Shown here piece after piece: positions 51,951 to 61,617 of a stretch of 64,000 bases of DNA. Where the stretch lies: the NCBI GenBank assembly GCA_964582085.1, contig CAZOPV010000020.1, forward strand, positions 3,100-67,099, written 5' to 3'. The translations under genes and the position numbers were made by a program. Source of the DNA: JADGNF01 sp964582085 (GTDB lineage: Archaea > Thermoproteota > Bathyarchaeia > Bathyarchaeales > Bathycorpusculaceae). The notes under the pieces are model-generated. The model did not search any database, was not told the origin of the DNA, and saw nothing but the letters and a program-made list of their open reading frames with translations. How positions within the stretch are numbered: the first letter of the stretch is position 1; the number at the start of each line of letters is the position of its first letter.

Positions 51951-52624
51951 GCGAACAACTTGAAAAAAATAACAATATAAATTATCTAAAAACTGATTTT
52001 AAGCCTCCGTCTTATTCAGCACTGATAGATGAAATTGAGCTAGGTATACTCTTAGAACTTGGTAGCATAGGAGCGGGGCATGCTGCCACATCTCTCTCAG
52101 AGGTTCTGCAGCAACAAGTTACAATAAATATACCTCGACTTCACACGATCCCACCACACGAGTTGCCTAGGTACTACGAAAAACATGAAGAACCAACTAC
52201 TGCAGTTTATATGCAGATAGCCAACAATGACTGTGATATATTGTTGGCCTTTGACGCTGTAGAAGCAAAGAAAATCGCGGCTATTATGACAATGGCTCCA
52301 TCGGCAGAGGAACTGGATCCCACTATGGAAGAGTCGGCAATACAAGAACTTGGCAATATACTCATTGGATCATTTTTAACAGCTATATCTGATTTCACAG
52401 GTATACAGCTAATCCCAACAACTCCTCAAAGAGTAATAGACACCTTTGATTCTATAATTGATAATTTTATAGTTAAACAATCAATCATGTCTGATAATGC
52501 ACTGATATTTGACGCCCAATTCAAACGTTCCAATGAGAATGCGAATTCCATCTTAATATTATTCCTAAGTCCACAACTACAAAAACAACTTGTACAAAAG
52601 TCAAAAGAACAAATGGGTATCTGA
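51947..52624 (+). CDS. cheC: CheC-family CheY-P phosphatase, first copy
   Basis: 225 residues. Two pseudo-repeats of the phosphatase fold. First site: ELGSIGAGHAATSLS, with Glu37 but Ser40 in place of Asn. Second site: SAIQELGNILIGSFLTAIS, with Glu134 and Asn137 intact. So one catalytic site should work. Coupled to cheD, its usual regulator-partner, and followed six bases later by a second cheC. Confidence 0.93.
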   Translation: MSEQLEKNNNINYLKTDFKPPSYSALIDEIELGILLELGSIGAGHAATSLSEVLQQQVTINIPRLHTIPPHELPRYYEKHEEPTTAVYMQIANNDCDILLAFDAVEAKKIAAIMTMAPSAEELDPTMEESAIQELGNILIGSFLTAISDFTGIQLIPTTPQRVIDTFDSIIDNFIVKQSIMSDNALIFDAQFKRSNENANSILILFLSPQLQKQLVQKSKEQMGI

Positions 52625-52629
52625 CAACA

Positions 52630-53340
52630 ATGGCAAGGCAGGATAAAAAAATGCGGCAACAAAAATTAAAACCTATCCGAGTTAGCGAGAACGTAGAAAT
52701 TACGGCCCAAGATATATTATTGGAAATTGGAAGCATTGGTGCAGGACAAGCCACAACCGCACTTTCCACAATGCTGAATGAAAAAATAAATGTAGAAGTA
52801 CCACGTCTACACATAAAACCTCCTCACCTAGTTCCACAGATTTATGAGAAGCATGATACAGTTGTGGCGGCCATTTTTATGCAACTAAGAGAAAAAGCAG
52901 GATGCGATTTAATGCTCATTTTTGAATGGGAGGAAGCAAAAAAAATTGCGGCGATAATGACGGGCGATATTGATGCGAATCAAGAGATAGAAAAATCCGC
53001 TTTAGAAGAACTTGGTTCAATTATGCTTTGTTCATTTCTGAACGCCATGGCGAATTTTACTTCAACAGAGTTGCTTCCCACGCCGCCAATATTAATTTTA
53101 GACACTTTTGACGCGGTTATTGATGAATTGCTGTCAAAGCAGGCGCTGTGTTCGGATATTGCGGCAATTTTTGATGCACAATTCAAACGTAGCACAAGTT
53201 CAGCTGGAGGATACCTCATTATGTTTCCAAGTGCTGAACTGCAAAAAATAATGGTCAACAAAGGAATGAAGTGGTTAAAGATTAATAAAGAAAGCAGCCA
53301 ACGGCTCAATCGCTCTTTAAAAGTTTCATATAACAAATAG
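52630..53340 (+). CDS. CheC-family protein, second copy, catalytic asparagines lost
   Basis: 236 residues, related to the gene just before it. First site EIGSIGAGQATTALS (Glu32, Ser35) and second site SALEELGSIMLCSFLNAMA (Glu127, Ser130): both Asn of the ExxN motif are Ser, so phosphatase activity is unlikely. A role as CheD partner, dimer partner of CheC1 or CheY-P binder is more likely; that is inference. Confidence 0.9.
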   Translation: MARQDKKMRQQKLKPIRVSENVEITAQDILLEIGSIGAGQATTALSTMLNEKINVEVPRLHIKPPHLVPQIYEKHDTVVAAIFMQLREKAGCDLMLIFEWEEAKKIAAIMTGDIDANQEIEKSALEELGSIMLCSFLNAMANFTSTELLPTPPILILDTFDAVIDELLSKQALCSDIAAIFDAQFKRSTSSAGGYLIMFPSAELQKIMVNKGMKWLKINKESSQRLNRSLKVSYNK

Positions 53341-53389
53341 ATAGCACCTACAAATACAGAAACCAAAGTTGACTTCTGGAAAGGAAATA

Positions 53390-54271
53390 ATGATGGAAAG
53401 CTCAAAAGGACTATCAGAGTTCTTTGAAAAAGTGGCGTTCCAGAAGCTAAAGAAAATGCTTTTTGAAAATGTGGGTCTAAATTGTGACGGTTATCGTGAC
53501 GAATATCTGAAAAGGCGATTTGATGTTAGATTGAAAGCAACAGGTTCTCAAACTTACAGTAAATACATAATTTATCTGAAAAAAAACCCTGGAGAATATC
53601 AACAACTTCTTAACGATTTAACAATAAACTACACAATGTTCATGAGGGATGCGGACGTTTATCTCTATTTAGAAAAATTTCTTTTGCCAAAACTTTTCGC
53701 ATCTAACCCTGTAAGAATTTGGAGTGCGGGTTGTGCAAGTGGGGAAGAACCATATTCGGTAGCCATTTTGGCACACAAGATTCTTGGCGAAAAAATAAAA
53801 AATCATCAAATTTCAATTTTTGCCTCGGATATTGACAAAGACGCTTTGTTAAAAGCTGTAAAAGGCGAGTACCAGAAAAAGCAGTTATGTGGACTCACAG
53901 AAGATATCTTCAAAGAATATTTCACGAAGATAGGCGAAACATATCGAGTACGCGATTGCGTTCGTGGTCTTATCCATTTTGAGCAACATGACTTAATGAA
54001 AGAGCCGTTACGCCGAAATTTGGATTTAATTTTATGCAGAAACGTCATGATTTATTTTGCTAAAGAAAGCCAACAGTTAATTCACATGAACTTCTATAAT
54101 GCTTTACGCGAAGGCGGATATCTAATTACTGGAAAAGCAGAAATGCTCAGTGGTGAACCTAGCAGAAAGTTTTCTGTAGTAGACATAAGAACACGCGTCT
54201 ATCAGAAACCAAAGCAATCAAACATAGATCAAATAGGTATTATTCAACCCACCACAAAATTAACTTTGTAA
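53390..54271 (+). CDS. cheR: Chemoreceptor methyltransferase CheR
   Basis: 293 residues from ATG at 53390, with AAAGGA just upstream. N-terminal CheR helical domain (VGLNCDGYRDEYLKRRF), SAM-binding WSAGCASGEEPYSVAI, and DLILCRNVMIYF. It methylates receptor glutamates with SAM. Confidence 0.95.
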   Translation: MMESSKGLSEFFEKVAFQKLKKMLFENVGLNCDGYRDEYLKRRFDVRLKATGSQTYSKYIIYLKKNPGEYQQLLNDLTINYTMFMRDADVYLYLEKFLLPKLFASNPVRIWSAGCASGEEPYSVAILAHKILGEKIKNHQISIFASDIDKDALLKAVKGEYQKKQLCGLTEDIFKEYFTKIGETYRVRDCVRGLIHFEQHDLMKEPLRRNLDLILCRNVMIYFAKESQQLIHMNFYNALREGGYLITGKAEMLSGEPSRKFSVVDIRTRVYQKPKQSNIDQIGIIQPTTKLTL

Positions 54272-54393
54272 ATTCAAACAAATTTAAATTGAGACAATTT
54301 TGGGTGTCTCAAACAGAGACACACGCATACAAAATAATTTCAAAGCTCAAAAATGGTTATCAAACCAAGCCAGCATAAGGTGGACTGTTACAG

Positions 54394-56421
54394 TTGTCTT
54401 TGGATAATGATCAATACAGAGAATTATTTATTGAAGAAGCAAAAGAACACATTGAATGTCTAACTAAGTCTATGCTGACTCTTGAGAAAGAACCTCAAAA
54501 CAAAGAGATCATAAACATGCTTTTTAGATCAGCTCATACATTAAAGGGCTCTTCAGGCATGATGGGATTCAAAGATTTCCAAGAGCTAACTCATAAAATG
54601 GAAGATGTTTTTGATGGTATGCGTAAAGGTAATGTGCCTACGCCTGAATTAATTACAGTACTTCTTGAGTGTATTGATGCCTTATCTGCAAGGTTGGAAA
54701 GGATCCAAAAAGGCGTTGAAGGTGAAATAGAAGTTGAGGCTCTCAAAAAAAGGCTGGTTGGAAGCATAACTGAGTCAACTTCAGGACTTGCCACAACAAA
54801 AGATTCTTCAGACTCAATCAGAATTAACGAAAATGCTTTAGTTGAGCTTGACGAAAATGAAAAAGAGGCTTTACAGAAAGCTAAAAACATTGGTGAAAAA
54901 GGCTATTGCATAGACCTAAAATTTTCTGATGATTGTCATTTCAAGGTCATAAGAGCAAACATGATTCTCAGCAAAATAAGTAAAATCGGCGAGATTGTTA
55001 AAACGGTGCCTGTCAAGAGAGAGCTAGACGAAGATAGACTTAAGCAGGGCTTTAAATTGGTTGTTGCCACGAAAATTGACGGGAAAGAGCTTGAAAAATG
55101 CACTCAAGAAGTGCTTGAAGTGGAAAAGGTTTCAGTGACGCCTATTGAGAGTTTGGTTGTGGGCAAGGGACAAAAACTGACGAGGGGAGAAGAGAAAACG
55201 TTTTGTGTTGGTATCGAAAATGGCAGAGTAACAAAAGTACTGTCAGATGTCTATTCTGCTCAAACAGTTCGCGTAAAATTTGATCAGCTTGATAAACTCA
55301 TGAACTGGGTTGGTGAATTGGTTATAAATAAAATTGCGCTGCTTCAGGCTACAGCAGAAGTAAAAAATGACGGATTAAAGCGCATTACTGAAAACATTGA
55401 CCGCTTGACCGCAGATCTCCAAGACTTGGTTATGCAGGTTCGTATGGTGCCAGTAAGTCAGATCTTTGACAGGTTTCCCAGACTTGTTCGGGACCTTTCA
55501 ATTAAGAAAAATAAGAAGATAGATCTAGTTATGGAAGGTAGAGATATAGAAGTTGACCGCACCGTGCTCGATGAAATAGGCGAGCCCCTAATTCACATGC
55601 TTCGAAACAGTATCGACCATGGTATAGAAATGCCAAATGAGCGGGTGCAAGCAAACAAACCTGAAAAAGGCATAATTAGGCTCTCAGCGCAAAGAAACGG
55701 TGATAAAGTTATTATAGAAGTGGAAGATGACGGCGCAGGTATAGATCCAGAGAAGATTAAAAAAGTTGCGATTAAAAAAGGCTTTGCGACCGAAGCGGAA
55801 CTAGAAAAAATGTCAAGGGAACAGATAATTAACATGATTTTTCTACCAGGCTTTTCAACAGCCAAAGAAGTTACTGACACAAGCGGCAGAGGCGTAGGCA
55901 TGGATGTAGTGAAAACCAAAATCGCCGCTCTAGGCGGCACAGTACATCTTGAAACCCAAGTTGGAAAAGGAACGAAAACCACAATCAAACTTCCACTTAC
56001 CTTAGCAATAATTCAAGCGATTTTAGTGAACGATTCAGGACAAACTTTCGCCATACCAACGAGTCAGGTATCAGAAATTGTACGCGCCAAAAAGGGCGAT
56101 ATAAAATCATTAGGTAAAACTGACGCTATTCTCGTTAGAGATAAAGTTGTACCGGTCGTGCATTTACACAAAGTTTTAGGATTAGAAGGCGCGGACGAAG
56201 AGGACTTGGAACTGCTGATAACTTACCTCAACGACGAAAACTCCAAGATAGGACTGATCGTGGACTCAGTCCTAAGGCAACAGGACATATTGGTCAAATC
56301 TCTTAGTGAGACACTCTCTGGAATTAAAGGCATAAATGGAGCAACAATCCTAGGTGATGGCCAAGTGGTTCTAGTCTTAGACGTAGGCCAATTGGTAAGC
56401 AAATCAAAAAACTCTTATTGA
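54394..56421 (+). CDS. cheA: Chemotaxis histidine kinase CheA
   Basis: 675 residues. P1: HPt domain with His48 in RSAHTLKGSSGMMG. P2-like docking region about 160-250. P3 dimerisation (VKFDQLDKLMNWVGELVINK). P4 kinase with HMLRNSIDHGIEMP (N box), VEDDGAGIDPEKI (G1) and TDTSGRGVGMDVVKT (G2). P5 CheW-like to the end. Start TTG at 54394. All parts needed for receptor-controlled phosphorylation of CheY and CheB are present. Confidence 0.96.
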   Translation: MSLDNDQYRELFIEEAKEHIECLTKSMLTLEKEPQNKEIINMLFRSAHTLKGSSGMMGFKDFQELTHKMEDVFDGMRKGNVPTPELITVLLECIDALSARLERIQKGVEGEIEVEALKKRLVGSITESTSGLATTKDSSDSIRINENALVELDENEKEALQKAKNIGEKGYCIDLKFSDDCHFKVIRANMILSKISKIGEIVKTVPVKRELDEDRLKQGFKLVVATKIDGKELEKCTQEVLEVEKVSVTPIESLVVGKGQKLTRGEEKTFCVGIENGRVTKVLSDVYSAQTVRVKFDQLDKLMNWVGELVINKIALLQATAEVKNDGLKRITENIDRLTADLQDLVMQVRMVPVSQIFDRFPRLVRDLSIKKNKKIDLVMEGRDIEVDRTVLDEIGEPLIHMLRNSIDHGIEMPNERVQANKPEKGIIRLSAQRNGDKVIIEVEDDGAGIDPEKIKKVAIKKGFATEAELEKMSREQIINMIFLPGFSTAKEVTDTSGRGVGMDVVKTKIAALGGTVHLETQVGKGTKTTIKLPLTLAIIQAILVNDSGQTFAIPTSQVSEIVRAKKGDIKSLGKTDAILVRDKVVPVVHLHKVLGLEGADEEDLELLITYLNDENSKIGLIVDSVLRQQDILVKSLSETLSGIKGINGATILGDGQVVLVLDVGQLVSKSKNSY

Positions 56422-56653
56422 TGAAAAACTTTTTTTTCACCTTAACTCAATTTAGACTTCAACTCTGATTTTTCTAAAGCCCTTTTTTAGGCCAAATGGT
56501 TACTTTATAAGAGCTAGATCTACCCATAAAGCGGAGATTTACTTTTTTACAAACATAATTATAGTGATAGTAAGTAAAATAGAATATTACAAAAACTGAA
56601 AGCTTGCTTAATTGCTATTCAAACTATCAACCACACAAGAAAGGAGTAGCAAC

Positions 56654-57007
56654 ATGTCAGATCAAACCGAGGTTAAATCGGAAAACGCTCGCAATGTAAT
56701 CTTAAGCTACAACGAAAATGTCTATTTCGTCAACAAAGTTAACGTTAAAATTCCTGAAGGCGAAGATAAACTTAAGGCAGTTTTTCATGCACGACGAATT
56801 TCAGATAATCAGACTCAAGATTTGAATGTGGAAATTAGCCGGGACGTATATAACGTACTTGTAGAATACGCCAAAATGAACAAACTAGATTTAATTCTTG
56901 TACTACAAATCGATGGAGACAATGCAAGATGGTGCCTTATGAATGACAGTTGGTTCACAAACCCAACTGATCGCCACAACAGCAACAAAACTCAATACAT
57001 AGTCTGA
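56654..57007 (+). CDS. Unknown small protein inside the chemotaxis operon
   Basis: 117 residues from ATG at 56654, eight bases after AAGGAG. Mostly beta with a helix (ISRDVYNVLVEYAKMNKLDL then ILVLQIDGDNARWCLMNDSW). No membrane helix, cysteine cluster or known chemotaxis domain. Between cheA and cheW, so a CheA- or receptor-associated role is likely but unproven. Confidence 0.7.
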   Translation: MSDQTEVKSENARNVILSYNENVYFVNKVNVKIPEGEDKLKAVFHARRISDNQTQDLNVEISRDVYNVLVEYAKMNKLDLILVLQIDGDNARWCLMNDSWFTNPTDRHNSNKTQYIV

Positions 57008-57177
57008 AAGTTGTCTCAATTTAGCAAATTCACTTTGCGCAACTACTACAAGAGGAAAGCACAGAAATAGGTAACTTGAATCTAAAATAAGAATTAAAGG
57101 TATTTACAACTCTTTCATAAGCATCTTATAACTGTTTTTTGAATACTCTGTTTAACCACAGAAAGGGGTAATGTCCC

Positions 57178-57714
57178 ATGACAAGTTTCGATCAGCAGAA
57201 AACTTCCCGAGAGGAAATCCAAATGTTAACTTTTTCACTCGACAATGTTTCCTATGGGGTTAATGTCCACCAAGTTCGCGAGGTAAAAAACTTTGAAGGA
57301 GTAACGCCGGTACCTTATGCTCCCCCCTACGTTAAAGGTGTAACTAACCTTAGAGGCGAAGTCATCCCTGTCATTGACCTCAGAAAACGCTTTGGCATGG
57401 CTCCTAAAAAGGGGAACGAAGACAATGGCATCATGGTTATAGTCCAAGACAAACACCCTATAGGTGTAATGGTTGACTCCGTCATGGAAGTTTTAACATT
57501 ACCAAAAAAAGACATAGAGTCAAATCACGGCGATCTAATCAATGACAGTTCACAAGCTATTCTAGGCGTTGCAAAACATGACAAGGACCTAATAATTCTC
57601 CTCGATCTGATGAAAGTGGTTTCAAGAGGTGACCTAAAAAACGTAAAGGATACAACAAAAGGTTTTCAGATTCAAACCCAAAAAGAAACAGCAGATGTTG
57701 CGACATCGGTTTAG
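57178..57714 (+). CDS. cheW: Chemotaxis coupling protein CheW
   Basis: 178 residues. SH3-like double barrel: QMLTFSLDNVSYGVNVHQVR, then YVKGVTNLRGEVIPVIDLRK (the NLRG hallmark) and KDLIILLDLMKVV. A 25-residue polar tail follows. Links receptors to CheA. Confidence 0.94.
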   Translation: MTSFDQQKTSREEIQMLTFSLDNVSYGVNVHQVREVKNFEGVTPVPYAPPYVKGVTNLRGEVIPVIDLRKRFGMAPKKGNEDNGIMVIVQDKHPIGVMVDSVMEVLTLPKKDIESNHGDLINDSSQAILGVAKHDKDLIILLDLMKVVSRGDLKNVKDTTKGFQIQTQKETADVATSV

Positions 57715-57741
57715 CAATAACCAAAAAGCAATTTTCTATCT

Positions 57742-58782
57742 ATGCAAGCTGAGCATGTGCCTATGAATAAAATCAAAGTTCTTGTTGTTGATGACTCGTT
57801 ACTTATGCAAAAAGTGCTAACAGATTTATTGGAATCAGATCCCCAATTGGCTGTCATAGGCACAGCAAGAAACGGAGAAGAAGCACTACAAAAAATATCC
57901 AGTTTGCATCCAGATGTTGTCACCTTAGATATAGAAATGCCTCGTATGAACGGCTTAACTGCGGTTAGAAAAATCATGGAAACTAACCCTGTTCCAGTTG
58001 TCATGATAAGTGCGTTAACCCAAAGGGAAGCATTGCTCACTTTAAAAGCGTTAGAGTTCGGCGCGGTTGATTACGTACCAAAACCTCAAGGACAAATATC
58101 ATTAAACATGGACTCTGTAAAATACGAAATTTTAACAAAGATCAAAACCGCCGCCTCCGCTAACGTCTTCCGAGCCCAAACGGAACCAGAAACCCATGAA
58201 GAGACTGTTCCAATAACCAAAAGTGAAAAGATAATTACGCTGGCAGCTTCAACAGGAGGACCACCAGCAATAACATACGTTTTAAGCCATCTCCCAAGTA
58301 ACATACCGCCCATTTTACTGGTACAACATATGCCTAAGGGAGTAACCAAACTTTTTGCTGAAGGGCTGAACCAGACCTGCAAGTTCAAAGTTAAAGAAGC
58401 GGAAGAAGGTGATTTTGTTCAAGAAGGGCTTGCACTAGTAGCTCCAGGCGGATTTCACATGGTGGTGACAAAAGATGGCAGAATTAGGTTAAATCAGGAT
58501 CCGCCAGTGAATTACGTGCGCCCTGCAGCTGACGTCATGATGGTTTCAGCTGCAGAAGCATACGGCTCTAAAAATGTCGGAGTAGTTTTGACGGGTATGG
58601 GTTCCGATGGAGCCAAAGGTATAAAAGCCATAAAAGATAAAGGCGGAAAGACCATCGCTCAAAATCAGGAGAGTTGTGTAGTTTTTGGCATGCCTAACGT
58701 AGCTATAAAAACAGGATGTGTTGATGTAATTGCTCCTTTGGAGCATATACCAAACGAGATTATCGCTGCTTGCGAAGAATAA
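57742..58782 (+). CDS. cheB: Chemotaxis methylesterase CheB
   Basis: 346 residues. Receiver with Asp63 in VVTLDIEMPRMNG; linker; methylesterase with LAASTGGPPAITYVL (Ser), LVQHMPKGVTKLFAE (His) and VLTGMGSDGAKGIKAI (Asp). It removes receptor methyl groups and is activated by CheA. Last gene of the operon. An ATG at 57763 is another possible start. Confidence 0.95.
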   Translation: MQAEHVPMNKIKVLVVDDSLLMQKVLTDLLESDPQLAVIGTARNGEEALQKISSLHPDVVTLDIEMPRMNGLTAVRKIMETNPVPVVMISALTQREALLTLKALEFGAVDYVPKPQGQISLNMDSVKYEILTKIKTAASANVFRAQTEPETHEETVPITKSEKIITLAASTGGPPAITYVLSHLPSNIPPILLVQHMPKGVTKLFAEGLNQTCKFKVKEAEEGDFVQEGLALVAPGGFHMVVTKDGRIRLNQDPPVNYVRPAADVMMVSAAEAYGSKNVGVVLTGMGSDGAKGIKAIKDKGGKTIAQNQESCVVFGMPNVAIKTGCVDVIAPLEHIPNEIIAACEE

Positions 58783-58793
58783 TTAGTAATGAC

Positions 58794-59160
58794 CTATACT
58801 CCAAGAATTACGAACGTTTTTTCTATGCATGATCTGGTTGGGATGCCTGCTTCTGTTGATTGGAAGAGGACGTGTTTTTCCTTTTCAAAATAGTCCATTG
58901 TCAGGTGCGGTCCATGTAGCCTTGCCAGGTCTCTGAAGGGCGTTACTGAAACTACGAATGCGTCGAGTTTTATGTTTGGGTTGCCGATTTCCTTCTCTAT
59001 CTTCTCGTGCAGGTATTCGTGGAGTTTTAGTTTGGGGTCGTCTAAGCCCATGTGAGTTAAGCCTTTTGGGTCTATGAATACGATGGTTTGTTTTTGTTCT
59101 TTCTTTATCCACATGATGAAGTCTGGGTAGAATGAGTGGGGCTTCATAGAAGCCGACGCC
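58794..59160 (-). pseudogene. C-terminal fragment of a type III restriction (Res) subunit
   Basis: About 117 residues in an open frame from the ATG at 59147: KPHSFYPDFIMWIKKEQKQT, then IVFIDPKGLTHMGLDDPK and DAFVVSVTPF. YPDFI-WIK-(x)-FIDPKG is the endonuclease end (the D-x-ExK-like core as D...DPKG) of Res subunits. One frame over, just upstream, SKGVGFYEAP continues the homology, so the break is at the left end of the fragment near 59150. The helicase part is absent. Confidence 0.65.
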
Positions 59161-59231
59161 TTTGCTTCTTGTTGGGGCTATATTTATATTAACGCGAATA
59201 CGCTAAACAGAGGATTTGCAGGGACAACACA

Positions 59232-60518
59232 GTGACTCAAAAGTTGCTGCCGTCAACAGTTAAAAGTTTCATATTTGCATGTACCAACTCGTCGCAAAAA
59301 GAGTGCTTTGAGCGAATGCTCTTTGGAAACAATAAAGTTTATGGAGCAACCGCTATGAGAGTTAAGAAGGGCGATTTTCTATTTCTTTGGAATCTAGATT
59401 CAGACTTACTTTATGGCGTATTTCGAGCAAGTACAAATGCACAATTAAACCTAGTCCCCGAAGCTTGGAACGGCAAGTATCCATATCAAGTAAAAGTTGA
59501 AGCAGTAGGCAAAATCAACCCATTAAGGGAGGCAAAAAAGCTTCTCGCTACTCTTAACATTGATAGGTCTTCACCTTTTGGCAAAAGCAAGACTATTACT
59601 ATACTTGAGTTGTTTAGACCCGAAAAAATGTCAATCAATCAGTGGTTTGAGTTTTTATCTGAGGGTAAAGCGGCTGAAAGAGTTGAAGTATCATCCGAGC
59701 CTAAGGTATGGCAGATGTTTACTAATGTGAAAAATGAAAAAAAAGAGGAAGAGGTTGAAGAAGTCCCCCAGATGCAATCGACAACTCTTTGGGATTTTCC
59801 AAGACAGAGTTATGGTAGCACACCGAAGGGAAACAACAAGTACGCAGGTGTAACTCCAGCTGAGCTAATCTGGAACATGGTCTGGAGATATACTGAACCG
59901 GGAGACATAGTCGTTGACCCAATGTGTGGAAGTGGCACAACCCTCGATGTCTGTAAAGAAGAAGGTAGAAAGGCGATAGGCTATGACGTCTCTCCGCCGC
60001 CTTACAGAAAAGATATAATTAAAAACGACTCAAGAAAAATTCCGCTACCCGACAATTACGCGGACATGGTTTTTATTGATTCACCCTATGGAGATAACAT
60101 CAGATATAATGAAGAACCTGAATGTATAGGAAATATTTCTAGCGAAACCAAAGAATTCTATGACGAGTTAGAGAAAGTAATCAAAGAGGCTCATAGAATT
60201 CTTAAACCAGGAAAAGTGCTTGGATGGTTAATAGGAGATCAATGGGTTAAAAAGAAATTCACGCCTGTTGGTTTTTTGCTTTATTCAAGATTGACAAAAT
60301 ATTTTGATACTGTCGACATCATCTGCGTTACTCGCAGAAATCAATCGTCCAATACGGGTATTTGGGCTAACCGTGCCAGACGTTTCAATTTCTATCTGAG
60401 AGGCTTCAAGTACCTTTTCATAATGAGAAAACCCCTTCTTGACGAAAGAAAAACCGAGGAAACAAGAGAAATTAACTGGGCGTATTATAAACGAGGGAAA
60501 AACAAAAAAGGCGAATGA
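59232..60518 (+). CDS. DNA methyltransferase with N-terminal DCD/EVE-like domain
   Basis: 428 residues. Residues 1-130 resemble the DCD fold (FIFACTNSSQKECFERMLFG, then AMRVKKGDFLFLWNLDSDLL and YGVFRAST), a module of the PUA/EVE class that can read modified bases. The methylase has motif I VVDPMCGSGTTLDVCKEE near 227 and motif IV VFIDSPYGDN near 281; DSPY departs from the usual DPPY or SPPY, so N6-A or N4-C cannot be decided. It precedes an endonuclease with four-base overlap, so this is a restriction-modification pair. Confidence 0.85.
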   Translation: MTQKLLPSTVKSFIFACTNSSQKECFERMLFGNNKVYGATAMRVKKGDFLFLWNLDSDLLYGVFRASTNAQLNLVPEAWNGKYPYQVKVEAVGKINPLREAKKLLATLNIDRSSPFGKSKTITILELFRPEKMSINQWFEFLSEGKAAERVEVSSEPKVWQMFTNVKNEKKEEEVEEVPQMQSTTLWDFPRQSYGSTPKGNNKYAGVTPAELIWNMVWRYTEPGDIVVDPMCGSGTTLDVCKEEGRKAIGYDVSPPPYRKDIIKNDSRKIPLPDNYADMVFIDSPYGDNIRYNEEPECIGNISSETKEFYDELEKVIKEAHRILKPGKVLGWLIGDQWVKKKFTPVGFLLYSRLTKYFDTVDIICVTRRNQSSNTGIWANRARRFNFYLRGFKYLFIMRKPLLDERKTEETREINWAYYKRGKNKKGE

Positions 60519-61217
60519 CCAACCTCTTACTTATGAAAATTAAAGACTTAATTGATTTATATGAACAGAAACGTAAAGTTTACGGTTCTGACGTTTACAA
60601 GCACATCTCCGAGTTGTTTGATGAGGCAAAGAAAATTCATCACAATGACTGGCTTAAGAATCCTACTTCGATGAAGGATCATGAACAATCTTGGCGAGCA
60701 TGGAAAGGGAAAAACCTGGAAAAAATAGTTCTACATATGCTTAGAACTGAAATAGTTGCTTGGCTTGCGAATTGTTGAAGGAAACACTCTGGAACGTACC
60801 AATGGGCAGAACCTACCCAGAGATTTAGGGCAAGTAAAACGAAACCTGCTCGTAGATTTTGGAGAATTTGGATCTCATCTGCCAGATGTTGACCTAATAG
60901 TCTACGAACCAAAAAGCCTGAAGGTTCTTGCAGTAATTTCAAGCAAAGTAACTTTGAGGGAACGTATAGCTCAAACAGGTTATTGGAAGATTAAGCTTTC
61001 AGGCGACAAAGTCACCGAACACATTAAGGTCTTCTTTGTTACCCCTGACGAGGACTGTACACTTGCAACCAAGAAGCCTGCTAAAAAAGGGCGAGCCATT
61101 GTTGAAGTCGATACAGATGGAAGTTACGTCATGTGCCCTAACCCTATAGAGGAAAGCGATAAAGTAAAAATGTTCAACAAATTTGTTAATGACTTAAAAA
61201 AATTAATGAGTCAATAG
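60515..61217 (+). pseudogene. BsaWI-like type II restriction endonuclease, split by a +1 frameshift
   Basis: Frame 1 (60515-60778) ends after HEQSWRAWKGKNLEKIVLHM and then AWLANC-stop. Frame 2 (open from 60756) continues as LGLRIVEGNTLERTNGQNLP and carries DVDLIVYEPKSLKVLAVISS then KVTLRERIAQTGYWKIKL, the DxD...S-x-K and LRER-x-AQ motifs of BsaWI-type enzymes. The frames can only join within 23 bases (60756-60778), between a TAG in frame 2 and the TGA of frame 1. It is a mutation, a sequencing error, or programmed shifting. Confidence 0.75.
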
Positions 61218-61467
61218 CTTTGCTTAAGGAAGAGAAGCACACTCCGTCTCTTCTTACCCTTAGACAAACGATTCGAGTGTTCAAAATCTTTTCAATCAAG
61301 GCAGACTCAACGGTAGCCAATTCAAATTAACCCCAGACAGCCATTAGCCTGATACAACAAAGAGTCCCTCACAGATAATATGATTTACGTATTCCAACGC
61401 GACAACACACAACCGCAAAAGACGCAAACGAAAATCTTAAACCACACATCCACCAAACAAAACAAAC

Positions 61468-61617
61468 ATGAGCCCAACCAAGAAAAAACACCTCTGCGAA
61501 GTCTGCGGCAAAAAAATCACCCAACAAGAACACCTCGACTACGACGGCAAATGCTGGGAATGCTGGGACAACCAGTTATCTGAAGAATCCGACTCCATGT
61601 TTGAAGGCCTAATGTAG
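61468..61617 (+). CDS. Zinc-ribbon mini-protein (49 residues)
   Basis: ATG at 61468. The sequence opens MSPTKKKHLCEVCGKKITQQ and continues EHLDYDGKCWECWDNQLSEE, so there are two CxxC knuckles 16 residues apart, then an acidic tail. Codon-like composition differs from the longer frame at 61380-61583, which I reject. It sits between the restriction pair and the IS. Function unknown. Confidence 0.6.
   Translation: MSPTKKKHLCEVCGKKITQQEHLDYDGKCWECWDNQLSEESDSMFEGLM

Noticed and set aside
61380..61583. 67-codon plus-strand frame
   Set aside because: Its product is a low-complexity T/Q/N/R sequence. The other frame (61468-61617) has a clean CxxC...CxxC zinc ribbon and its own ATG.
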